Assembly (NCBI GenBank): GCA_029210725.1
Contig: JARGFM010000015.1
Location: 34,651-98,650, forward strand
Reading direction: 5' to 3'
DNA from: Bacteroidales bacterium
GTDB taxonomy: Bacteria > Bacteroidota > Bacteroidia > Bacteroidales > GCA-2748055
DNA: 64,000 bases
Part shown: positions 1 to 8,126 of the stretch, one piece after another
Layout: every line of letters begins with the position of its first letter
Numbering within the stretch: the first letter of the stretch is position 1
Notes under the pieces: model-generated
Told to the model about the DNA's origin: nothing
What the model saw: only the letters and a program-made list of their open reading frames with translations
The model's database searches: none
Program-made: the position numbers and the translations under genes

Positions 1-1665
1 AATATACCCTTCATACTTAATGGCAATTTCGGCTGCTTCAATAATCTCTCCGGCTCTTTTTCCACAGCTATGTTCAATAATCTTCAAACCTTCAAACTCC
101 GCCATCAATTCATTCAAACGAACCTGAGGCCTTTTGGCCAGTTCAATTAATTTCACCTTTTGTTTCAGGGGGGTGGTTTTATATCGCTTTAAGAAGTCAT
201 TAATCTCTTCCGGAGCCACACTATACGATTTCAAATACTCTATCAGGCGATTCACCAACTCTCTTTTGCTCATCAAAAGTTTCATCCGCTCAGGACCAGC
301 TAAACCCAGCCTGGAACTCAGCTCAGTTAGTCTTTCGTCGGCATTGTCCTGCCTTAACAATATTCTAAATTCTGCTCTCGAAGTAAACATCCTGTAAGGT
401 TCATCCACTCCTTTTGTAACCAGGTCATCTATCAATACTCCAATATAAGCCTGGTCCCTACCTAAAACAAACTCCTCATAACCTCGTATTTTAAGGCTTG
501 CATTTATTCCGGCCATCAGGCCCTGTGCCCCTGCCTCTTCATATCCAGTGGTACCATTGACCTGCCCGGCAAAATAGAGGTTCTTCAATCGTTTTGTTTC
601 TAGCGTATGATAAAGTTGGGTGGGGGGATAGTAATCGTATTCTATGGCGTATCCAGGCCTGAATACTTTCACATTCTCCAGCCCTTTAATCTCCAACATC
701 GCCTTGTATTGTACCTCCCAGGGTAAGGAAGAAGAGAATCCATTGATATAGTATTCAATAGTATCTAGTCCCTCGGGCTCCAAAAATAACTGATGCTCCT
801 CTTTCTCCGAAAAAGTGACTATCTTGTCTTCAATACTCGGACAGTAGCGCGGACCAATACTCTGAATGGTTCCATCAAACATGGGGCTGTCTGAAAAACC
901 TTTTTCCAATTCCGAATGAACCGTCAGATTAGTATGCGCAATATAACAGCTTCGGTGGTCCGAATAATCAATTTCATAATCGAGATAACTAAACTTTCTG
1001 TTTTCCGTATCTCCGGGCTGCTCCTGCAGTTTTCGAAAATCGATACTCCTTCCATCAATCCTGGCTGGGGTCCCTGTTTTCATCCGACCAATTTCAAAGC
1101 CATTTTTAGCAAGTTGTTCGCTTAACCCATGAGAAGGAGAGTCGCCCATTCGCCCCCCTTTCATCTGCACTTTCCCCACATGCATTAGCCCATTTATAAA
1201 AGTGCCTGCTGTCAAGACCACCTTCTTTGAACAAAATTCAATGCCCATCACGGTCCTGACCCCCTTAACCCGATCCTCCTCTATAATTAATTCGCTTACC
1301 GTATCCTGCCAGAATTCCAGGTTTCCAAGGTTCTCGAGCACTTTTCTCCACTCCAGCGTGAAGAGAGTTCTGTCGCATTGCGCCCTGGGGCTCCACATGG
1401 CCGGACCCTTGCTTCTGTTCAGCATCCTAAATTGAATCATGGACCGGTCCGTCACAATGCCGGAATATCCTCCAATTGCGTCTATCTCTCTGATTATTTG
1501 ACCTTTAGCTACACCACCCATGGCTGGATTACATGACATTTGCGCATATTTTGTCATATCCATGGTGATTAACAGGGTCCTGCTTCCCATATTGGCAGCT
1601 GCAGCAGCAGCCTCACATCCTGCATGCCCCGCCCCAACAACAATAACATCGTATTGTGCTTTCAT
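1..1665 (-). CDS. mnmG: tRNA uridine-5-carboxymethylaminomethyl(34) synthesis enzyme MnmG, 3' end missing
   Basis: FAD-dependent subunit of the MnmE-MnmG complex, which modifies the wobble uridine of several tRNAs. The 555 visible codons start with MKAQYDVIVVGAGHAGCEAA, an FAD Rossmann motif, followed by the conserved NPAMGGVAKG and RAQCDRTLF segments. The visible end reads AIKYEGYI, a late part of MnmG, so roughly 60-70 C-terminal residues lie left of the window (family length about 620). The ATG at 1665 sits one base after the ybeY stop, so this is the last visible gene of the minus-strand unit. Identity is secure; only the end is unseen. Confidence 0.96.
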   Translation of the reverse strand, partial: MKAQYDVIVVGAGHAGCEAAAAAANMGSRTLLITMDMTKYAQMSCNPAMGGVAKGQIIREIDAIGGYSGIVTDRSMIQFRMLNRSKGPAMWSPRAQCDRTLFTLEWRKVLENLGNLEFWQDTVSELIIEEDRVKGVRTVMGIEFCSKKVVLTAGTFINGLMHVGKVQMKGGRMGDSPSHGLSEQLAKNGFEIGRMKTGTPARIDGRSIDFRKLQEQPGDTENRKFSYLDYEIDYSDHRSCYIAHTNLTVHSELEKGFSDSPMFDGTIQSIGPRYCPSIEDKIVTFSEKEEHQLFLEPEGLDTIEYYINGFSSSLPWEVQYKAMLEIKGLENVKVFRPGYAIEYDYYPPTQLYHTLETKRLKNLYFAGQVNGTTGYEEAGAQGLMAGINASLKIRGYEEFVLGRDQAYIGVLIDDLVTKGVDEPYRMFTSRAEFRILLRQDNADERLTELSSRLGLAGPERMKLLMSKRELVNRLIEYLKSYSVAPEEINDFLKRYKTTPLKQKVKLIELAKRPQVRLNELMAEFEGLKIIEHSCGKRAGEIIEAAEIAIKYEGYI

Positions 1666-1666
1666 C

Positions 1667-2092
1667 TTAAACCATTTTCAACCACAAATGTAATGCTTCA
1701 TTTTCCAATTGATGCATGGTTTTGCGCTCTTGCTCGTTCGCATCCTTATAACCCATCAAATGAATAACTCCATGAATCATTACTCTACGGATTTCTTCCT
1801 CCACCTCCGTGTTGAATTTTACTGCATTCTTCCTGACCTGATCAACACTTATAAAGATATCTCCCGATATCTTTTTCCCTTCCGTATAGTCAAAACTTAT
1901 AACATCTGTGAAATAATTATGGTTTAAATACTCCTGGTTTATGAGTTTGATATGTTTATTCGAAGTAAAGACATAGGCGATATCTCCGCAAACAGCCTGA
2001 TGCGATTCAATCCACTCTTTAACCCAGCGCTTATGCCGACGTTTTTGACCTAAAGAAAAATCGAGATTTTTTGTATGGAATGTTACGGACAC
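1667..2092 (-). CDS. ybeY: Endoribonuclease YbeY (16S rRNA maturation)
   Basis: Zinc-dependent single-strand endoribonuclease for 16S rRNA 3'-end maturation and ribosome quality control; 141 residues, a normal size. The metal motif reads HGVIHLMGYKD, giving His107 and His111, but the third ligand, His in the E. coli protein, is Asp117 here. I believe this Asp form is common in Bacteroidota. The start is a GTG whose first base falls in the stop of the upstream ATPase gene (TAGTG), which suggests coupled translation; there is no in-frame ATG further upstream before that stop. Confidence 0.93.
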   Translation of the reverse strand: MSVTFHTKNLDFSLGQKRRHKRWVKEWIESHQAVCGDIAYVFTSNKHIKLINQEYLNHNYFTDVISFDYTEGKKISGDIFISVDQVRKNAVKFNTEVEEEIRRVMIHGVIHLMGYKDANEQERKTMHQLENEALHLWLKMV

Positions 2093-2487
2093 TAGATCCT
2101 AAACTTAAGCACCACTATCCTGCCATCTTCGAGATACAGGATCTCATCCGAAAGCCGTTCCATTAAAAAAATACCCCGCCCATTAATTTTTTCCAGATTT
2201 TCTGGTGCTGTTGGATCGGGTACGGTGGAATAATCGAATCCTTGTCCCTGGTCCTCAATATGAATCATTAACTCCTTCTGTTCAAAAAGGATTTCAATCT
2301 TGACCGTTTTTTGGGGATCGGAATTGTTACCATGAATAATGGCATTATTGGTAGCCTCCATGGTTGCAACCAGAACATTCCCATAAACTTCATCGCTCAA
2401 ATCAAGCTCAAGCGACAACTCATCTATGGCTTTCTCTACCAGACTCAAGTTTCCAATTTCAGAAGGGATATTCAGATCTTTTCTCAT
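2092..2487 (-). CDS. RsbW-like anti-sigma factor ATPase (HATPase_c_2)
   Basis: A 131-residue stand-alone GHKL ATPase of the serine-kinase/anti-sigma type. Visible are the N-box (EATNNAIIHGNN, near residue 45-57), the G1 box (IEDQGQGFD) and the G2 region (NGRGIFLMERL). Family members phosphorylate an anti-anti-sigma protein or bind a sigma factor, but no STAS partner or sigma gene is adjacent, so the target is unknown. It lies between the EnvC-like gene and ybeY in the same unit. Family call is firm, role open. Confidence 0.85.
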   Translation of the reverse strand: MRKDLNIPSEIGNLSLVEKAIDELSLELDLSDEVYGNVLVATMEATNNAIIHGNNSDPQKTVKIEILFEQKELMIHIEDQGQGFDYSTVPDPTAPENLEKINGRGIFLMERLSDEILYLEDGRIVVLKFRI

Positions 2488-2545
2488 AACAATTCCAATG
2501 GACGTTTCTTATACGGTGCCCATTCCCCAAAGGTTCCAAAAATTG

Positions 2546-3733
2546 TTATTTACTTATCCATTCCGCAGGATTTAGAATTGTCCTTTCCTGCCAGACCTCG
2601 AAATGAACAAAGGCCACATTTTCGTCCTCATCTGTAAATGCCTCCCCCAAAGCTTCCTTTGTCAATACTTTATCCCCTGTTTTTACCCGTACGTTTACCA
2701 GATTCTGATAGACCGACAGAAACACACCATGCCGGATCAGTACCGTGTAATTTGCACCCAGAATTGCAAAAACCTTCGTAACCTCCCCTTCGAATACAGC
2801 CCGTACCATGGTCCCCGGGGTGCTGGTAATATCGACTCCGTTATTCTTTACACTTGAACCTCTTAAACCCGGCAATTCGTGATTTCCGAAGCCAACAGTA
2901 ATGATACCCTGCTCTACTGGCCAGGGAAGCTTGCCCTTATTATTCCTGAAATCATCTCCAACCAGTTCCTGTTCAGGCGTAAGCGTTGCATAAGCGTTCG
3001 CCCCACTACTCTTTCGGGCTTCTTCCTCAATAATCTCACGAATCCGGCTCTCAAGCTCTCTGGCGATCCTCTCCTTCTCTTGTACTTCTTTTCTTAATTG
3101 CGCCTCTTTTGTCTTAAGATCGTTTACCAAATCCGCTTCCTGTCCACGTTGAACCACCAACTTACCCTGCTCCTCCTCCTTCTCTTCCAGAGCTTGAATT
3201 TTTTCTTTCATCAGCTCATTTAGTTGTCTATTCTTAATATCTAATTCCTCCATGAAAGCCTCAATTTCTTCAGCTTTTTGTTTCCGGTAATCACTGATAT
3301 ACTTTAAATATTTATAACGCTGATATGACTGAGAGATGGTGGCGCCAGCCAGAATATACATCAGTTTTTCATAATCCGTATGATTCCTGTACGCATAATA
3401 GATCAAACGTGCATACTCTTCCCTGTTTTTTTTGTTATCTATACTTAACTGAGCAATTATCCCCTCGGTCTCCTGGATTTTCTTGCTTAACATTCCTAGT
3501 TCCGATTCCAGTGCAGATATCAATCTGGCCCTGGCGTTAATGCCGTTTTGAAGAAGGCTGAGCTGTTTCACGGAGTTAGATCGCCGGGCCGAGGTCTTTT
3601 CCATCAGTTCTTTAGTCAGCTTCAGATCGTCATAGGCTCTTTGCTTCTGAATCTGCAGCTCCTCTTTAGATTGCCCGTAGACAATTCCCGCCATTAAAAA
3701 GAATATCCCAATAAAGGCAATGATTATCTTCAT
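2546..3733 (-). CDS. EnvC-like murein hydrolase activator (coiled coil + degenerate LytM)
   Basis: 395 residues: a signal peptide (about 1-20), a long coiled coil (about 22-245) and a C-terminal LytM/M23 domain (about 285-390). In active M23 peptidases the last zinc motif is HxH; here it reads FVHFEVW, the first ligand region reads NNGVDI, and the YxH position reads YQNL. Most zinc ligands are therefore gone, as in E. coli EnvC, which activates amidases rather than cutting peptidoglycan. Predicted periplasmic activator in cell separation. ATG overlaps the DUF4292 stop by four bases (ATGA). Confidence 0.85.
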   Translation of the reverse strand: MKIIIAFIGIFFLMAGIVYGQSKEELQIQKQRAYDDLKLTKELMEKTSARRSNSVKQLSLLQNGINARARLISALESELGMLSKKIQETEGIIAQLSIDNKKNREEYARLIYYAYRNHTDYEKLMYILAGATISQSYQRYKYLKYISDYRKQKAEEIEAFMEELDIKNRQLNELMKEKIQALEEKEEEQGKLVVQRGQEADLVNDLKTKEAQLRKEVQEKERIARELESRIREIIEEEARKSSGANAYATLTPEQELVGDDFRNNKGKLPWPVEQGIITVGFGNHELPGLRGSSVKNNGVDITSTPGTMVRAVFEGEVTKVFAILGANYTVLIRHGVFLSVYQNLVNVRVKTGDKVLTKEALGEAFTDEDENVAFVHFEVWQERTILNPAEWISK

Positions 3734-4467
3734 CTCAGCTCTGTAAATGAATATTTCCTGGGATTCACCTCCATTTTTACGGCTATGTCCCGGTTAAAGG
3801 TAAGGCTTCCGCCTCTTGCCACAATTTCGAATTCCGTAATCATAAAATTCGAATATATTTTAAAGGAATCTTCCCTTCGTTCTCCCATCAAATACCGGTT
3901 AGTTTGCTGATGATAGAATTCAAAAATACGCAAATCCAAACCAACCCTGTTCAGGATTATCCTCTTCTTTATCCGTTCTTGATCAAACTCAAAAACAATG
4001 CTGTTAAGATGATCATCCCTGGCCATTTCCAGGTGATCGCACAAACAATATGAACAGATCAGGTTCTGCAAATCAGTAAAGTCTACCGGATACTGATACC
4101 CCAATCTCCTTTGCAGCGGAGCCCTGTATACAATCTTATCCATACGGTTAATCACCATAATGGAATCTGGCTTTACCGAAGCCCTTAAAATTTCGAATCC
4201 ACTATTTACAGCAGAAAGATAAATAATCGAATCTCTCTTTGCATAGAGGGTGACATTAACTTCATAGCGCTGCTCATCGAAAGTCAGGATCGCTTCAGCC
4301 TTAGTGATCAAAATACTCGTAATACTTTCCTCTTCAATGCAGTTCAGAACCAGGGCCTCCAATCCTTCTAATTCCGGCTTCGCTGGCCTGGGGGCTTCTT
4401 TCACAACACCACATTGATAAAGGAATAAAAGTGTAAATATGAAAATCAGGGTTACGGCTTTACTCAT
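3730..4467 (-). CDS. DUF4292 domain lipoprotein
   Basis: 245 residues beginning with a lipoprotein signal (hydrophobic stretch ending FLYQC, lipid-accepting Cys near residue 19) and rich in beta structure afterwards. It resembles the DUF4292 family of Bacteroidota outer-membrane lipoproteins, which looks like LolB/LolA-type folds; no biochemical role is established. It starts eight bases inside the end of the TPR gene and ends four bases into the EnvC-like gene, so all three are probably made together. A role in envelope assembly is inferred from neighbours only. Confidence 0.8.
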   Translation of the reverse strand: MSKAVTLIFIFTLLFLYQCGVVKEAPRPAKPELEGLEALVLNCIEEESITSILITKAEAILTFDEQRYEVNVTLYAKRDSIIYLSAVNSGFEILRASVKPDSIMVINRMDKIVYRAPLQRRLGYQYPVDFTDLQNLICSYCLCDHLEMARDDHLNSIVFEFDQERIKKRIILNRVGLDLRIFEFYHQQTNRYLMGERREDSFKIYSNFMITEFEIVARGGSLTFNRDIAVKMEVNPRKYSFTELR

Positions 4468-6160
4468 ACTCCGGGTTTTTTATCCGTTGAATTTTAACTT
4501 CTATCTTTTCCCGGTCGCCGCCAAGTATAAGGGCTTTCATATAGTAAGACCTGGCGATCTGATAACTCTTCAGTTTAAGCTGTATATCCCCGGCATGTTC
4601 GTTAATTTCCGGATCATTTTCTCCACCTTTATCCAGTGCAGATAATATGTACTGCTCCGCTTCTTCATACAATTCCAGCTTATACAATACCCAGGCATAT
4701 GTATCTAAAAAAGTGGCATTATCCGGGTTATTTCTTACAACTTCAGCACTCCATTCCCTGGCTTTTTCGAGTTTTTCACCCCGCTCTGCCAGATAATAAC
4801 TGTAATTATTCATGACCATATAATTCCCGGGATCCTGCCGGATCAGAATCTCAAATAAAGAATCCGATTTTACAAAATCGTCCGTCCTGTAGTAAGCTTC
4901 AGCCATAAGCATTTTCGCCTGCGAAGCGTATTCAGGAGAGGAATAATGGTCCGGAGATACATTCTGAAAATTATTGATAAGTAACTGATATTCAGCTGTC
5001 TGATATAAGGCCAGGCCTCTGAAAAACCGGATATCGCTGCTATCCGGATACATTTTCAGGGCTTTTCCGGTCATATATATCAGTTCCTCATCCATAGAAG
5101 CAGCATTGGCAAGCAATATCGTCTGCATGTAGATATTATAGTTTCCCTTTTGAAGCTCCAGGTAATGTTTCAAATGGGAATAGGCCTTTGCATATTCCTG
5201 GTTCTGGATATAGAAGTCGGCTGCAAGCAGGCGAATATCACTTTCATCGGGATGGGTCTCCGTAAAAACATCAATGACCCGGCCTAACTCCTTTGAATAT
5301 AAGTGAATATGTTCTTCATCAGATAAATAATAAGATAGAATAGCCGTTTTTCTGTTAAGTTCAATCTGATCACTCTGGAAGGATTTAGCCAGATATTTGT
5401 AACTGCTTTTAAAGTCTTCCTTCTGGCGGTAATAGTCTGTCAGGTTTGTCAAAGCAAAAATATTAAGACTGTCCACTTCCAGAATTTCCATGTAATACTG
5501 AGCGGCAGCATTTTCATCCCCGCTCTTTAAACAAAGCTCGGCAGCCACCACACGAAATTGAATAGCTTCGGGAAATATTGCCAACACTTTTTCAATCTCC
5601 TCCCTGGCCAGCTCATATTTCTCCTCACTTTCATAAATAGAAGCTTTTAAGAGGGTAATTTTTTCGCTAAATCCCTTTTCCCTTTCTATTTTTTCCAGGA
5701 TTCTTCTGGCCTTTCCCTCTCTACCCATACTAAACCAGGTGACAGCAAGCTTGTACTCCCATTCGGTTTTTTCCAGGCTGTATTTGATTTTCTTCTTTAA
5801 AATATCGCGAGCTGCCTCATACTCTTTCAATGCTCCAAGGACATTCAGGAAGGCCAATGTATACCATTCGTTCCCCGGATCAATCTCAAAGGCCCTGGCC
5901 AGGTTCTTACGGGCAAGTTCCAATTGATTCGTAACCAGATAGATCGATCCCGACTCATAATAGGCTACTGCACAATCGGGTCTATCCTCAATAACCAGAT
6001 TGTAGAGCTTAACAGCTTCCGCCAAATTTCCCAGATTTTTTTGCTTTACCGCCTCTATAAGGACATACTGATAATCTCTGTTGCTCTCCTGTCCCTGGGA
6101 AACAAAAGCCAGGGAAAACCATACACCCATCCATATGCCAACAAGCACCTCTCTCTTCAT
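4460..6160 (-). CDS. Exported tetratricopeptide-repeat protein
   Basis: 566 residues from the ATG at 6160 (MKREVLVGIWMGVWF...), which gives a clean signal peptide. An in-frame start at 6217 would lie inside dut and disrupt the signal. The rest is TPR-type helical repeats across almost the whole length (for example motifs such as AVAYYESGSIYLVTNQLELA). TPR arrays act as protein-binding scaffolds; the partner is unknown. It sits seven bases after dut and just before the DUF4292 lipoprotein, an order I recall as conserved in Bacteroidota, suggesting an envelope-assembly role. Confidence 0.85.
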   Translation of the reverse strand: MKREVLVGIWMGVWFSLAFVSQGQESNRDYQYVLIEAVKQKNLGNLAEAVKLYNLVIEDRPDCAVAYYESGSIYLVTNQLELARKNLARAFEIDPGNEWYTLAFLNVLGALKEYEAARDILKKKIKYSLEKTEWEYKLAVTWFSMGREGKARRILEKIEREKGFSEKITLLKASIYESEEKYELAREEIEKVLAIFPEAIQFRVVAAELCLKSGDENAAAQYYMEILEVDSLNIFALTNLTDYYRQKEDFKSSYKYLAKSFQSDQIELNRKTAILSYYLSDEEHIHLYSKELGRVIDVFTETHPDESDIRLLAADFYIQNQEYAKAYSHLKHYLELQKGNYNIYMQTILLANAASMDEELIYMTGKALKMYPDSSDIRFFRGLALYQTAEYQLLINNFQNVSPDHYSSPEYASQAKMLMAEAYYRTDDFVKSDSLFEILIRQDPGNYMVMNNYSYYLAERGEKLEKAREWSAEVVRNNPDNATFLDTYAWVLYKLELYEEAEQYILSALDKGGENDPEINEHAGDIQLKLKSYQIARSYYMKALILGGDREKIEVKIQRIKNPEYE

Positions 6161-6167
6161 CCTTTTA

Positions 6168-6602
6168 CTATTTAGTGCCAGTATGACCAAATCCCCCAGC
6201 TCCACGCGCTGAATCATCCAGTGTTCCGACCTGTTTCCATTGTATTGTTTCTACCTTATTAATAACCATCTGGCATATACGCTCTCCATTTTCGACAACA
6301 AAATCTTCCGCCGACAAATTTACCAGAATGATCCCGATTTCACCCCTGTAATCAGCATCAATAGTCCCCGGAGTATTTAGCACAGAAATTCCATTTTTAA
6401 GGGCTAATCCGCTCCTCGGTCTTATTTGAGCCTCGTATCCTTCCGGCAATTCGATGTACAATCCCGTGGGAATTAGCCTTCGCTCCAGGGATTTTAAAAT
6501 CACTGCTTCCCTCAGATTTGCACGAAGGTCCATCCCCGCCGAACTGGATGTACTGTAATCCGGAAGAGGATTACCGGAGCTGTTTACAATCTTCACTTCC
6601 AT
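6168..6602 (-). CDS. dut: Deoxyuridine 5'-triphosphate nucleotidohydrolase (dUTPase)
   Basis: Hydrolyses dUTP to dUMP and pyrophosphate, keeping uracil out of DNA and feeding thymidylate synthesis. The 144-residue length fits a trimeric dUTPase. Conserved motifs in order: [34 protein letters not shown], and the C-terminal GGFGHTGTK, a variant of the usual GFGSTG arm. The start codon overlaps the stop of the flippase gene by one base (TAATG). Confidence 0.96.
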   Translation of the reverse strand: MEVKIVNSSGNPLPDYSTSSSAGMDLRANLREAVILKSLERRLIPTGLYIELPEGYEAQIRPRSGLALKNGISVLNTPGTIDADYRGEIGIILVNLSAEDFVVENGERICQMVINKVETIQWKQVGTLDDSARGAGGFGHTGTK

Positions 6603-8080
6603 TAATCTTGACCTTTTTTATATTGATTAAATGTCGATCTCTCTCCCCATACTACTACAATACTAAAAACCACTAAGAGCAATAAGGCCCATAAATTCGC
6701 AGGACCCCCCGTTTTCTGTAAAAATAGTTCACTGAACAAATATATAAACAGGGCCAGAAAGATATATCCCATGAGTCGTCCTGTCCGGTAAGGTATTGCA
6801 TAATGTTTTCTCGACCATAAATATGAAATGATTACCATGGTGCTGTAGCAGAACAGATGTGCCCAGGCAGAGGCCACATAACCATATCTGGGAATAAACA
6901 GCATATTAACAGTCACCGTAATTATAGCCCCCAGTATGACAAGAACGGCTCCGAAATGTGTTTTATTGGTCAGTTTATACCATATAGACAAGTTAAAAAA
7001 GATACCCATCACCAGATTAGCCAGGAGCACCACCGGAACAATCTCGACTCCCTCCCGGAAATCGGCACCAATAAAAAGAATAAAATAATCGAGGTAGAGA
7101 TTAACCAGAAGGAAAATAAATAATCCCGCCACTACAAAAAACATCATCACATCTGCATATAGCTTTTTTGCATCCTTCTCTCCGGATTTTGAAAAGAAAA
7201 AAGGTTCGGCAGCATATTTAAACATCTGCACAAAAAGAGTCATTAGCACTGCCAGTTTGTAGTTTGCCCCGTAAATACCCAGCTGTTCCATGGGATTCTG
7301 TTCCAGAGGAATCAAGTGTTTTAACAGAATCCGGTCCAGGGCTTCATTAATGGTCCCCGCCAATCCGGCTATAAGCAGGGGGTAAGAATATCTGAGAATC
7401 TCTTTGAAGAGTTTCCGGTCAAATACGGCCCGAAAGGCCGCCAGCATTTCCGGGACCAGCAATATAAGTTTTAAGGCGGAGGCAATCAGGTTAGAGAGCA
7501 AAACATACCCTACCCCTACGTTTTTATTATAGATCATAGTTACAAACTCCGATTCGGTATGCCGGGGGCAATAGTGCAGAAAAAACAGATTCAGTCCGAT
7601 ATTCACAGAAACTTCTGCAATACGGATCAATGCATATTTAATGGGCTGGTTCCTTAAGCGGATTCTGGCAAAAGGAATGGTAGTAAAAGCATCAACACCT
7701 ACAATAACTGCCAGCCATTTGATGTATTCAGGATGCGCCGCATAACCAATGGCAGAACTTATGGGGCCCGACCAGAAGAGGACACTCAGGATAAAAAGCA
7801 GGGAGCTGACAAAGAGGGAACTGATTACTGTACTGTATACTTTATCCTTCTGCTTTGAATTGCTGGCATAGCGGAAATACCCCGTCTCCATCCCGTAGGT
7901 AAGAATCACCAGAAGAAATACTACATAAGCATAAAGTTCTGTGATAATTCCGTAGGTAGCCTTTTCAAATATCCTTGTATAAAAAGGTGTAAGCAACAAG
8001 TAGTTGAGCAAGCGCGGCAGCACAATTCCAAGTCCGTAGACGGCTGTCTGCCCGAATAATTGTTTTATGGGATTTTTCAA
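6602..8080 (-). CDS. Polysaccharide flippase (Wzx/MATE-like membrane protein)
   Basis: 492 residues with about 12-14 hydrophobic segments and the N-terminal pattern [20 protein letters not shown] typical of O-antigen/polysaccharide flippases. It would move lipid-linked glycan across the inner membrane, but no other glycan-synthesis genes are adjacent. The start is TTG at 8080; the frame upstream contains no ATG before the -7 element at 8100-8107, so a TTG start is the best available. First gene of the eight-gene unit that ends in mnmG. Confidence 0.85.
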   Translation of the reverse strand: MKNPIKQLFGQTAVYGLGIVLPRLLNYLLLTPFYTRIFEKATYGIITELYAYVVFLLVILTYGMETGYFRYASNSKQKDKVYSTVISSLFVSSLLFILSVLFWSGPISSAIGYAAHPEYIKWLAVIVGVDAFTTIPFARIRLRNQPIKYALIRIAEVSVNIGLNLFFLHYCPRHTESEFVTMIYNKNVGVGYVLLSNLIASALKLILLVPEMLAAFRAVFDRKLFKEILRYSYPLLIAGLAGTINEALDRILLKHLIPLEQNPMEQLGIYGANYKLAVLMTLFVQMFKYAAEPFFFSKSGEKDAKKLYADVMMFFVVAGLFIFLLVNLYLDYFILFIGADFREGVEIVPVVLLANLVMGIFFNLSIWYKLTNKTHFGAVLVILGAIITVTVNMLFIPRYGYVASAWAHLFCYSTMVIISYLWSRKHYAIPYRTGRLMGYIFLALFIYLFSELFLQKTGGPANLWALLLLVVFSIVVVWGERSTFNQYKKGQD

Positions 8081-8099
8081 AATACAGGCAAGCTTTCTG

Positions 8100-8107
8100 C
8101 AAAAGTA
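8100..8107 (-). promoter_or_regulatory. -7 element for the flippase-to-mnmG unit
   Basis: Minus strand reads TACTTTTG, an exact match to the Bacteroidota -7 consensus TAnnTTTG, about 20 bases before the TTG start of the flippase gene. No convincing -33 TTG is seen at the right distance. Confidence 0.55.
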
Positions 8108-8126
8108 GCATTATCCAGCCTGCCGG

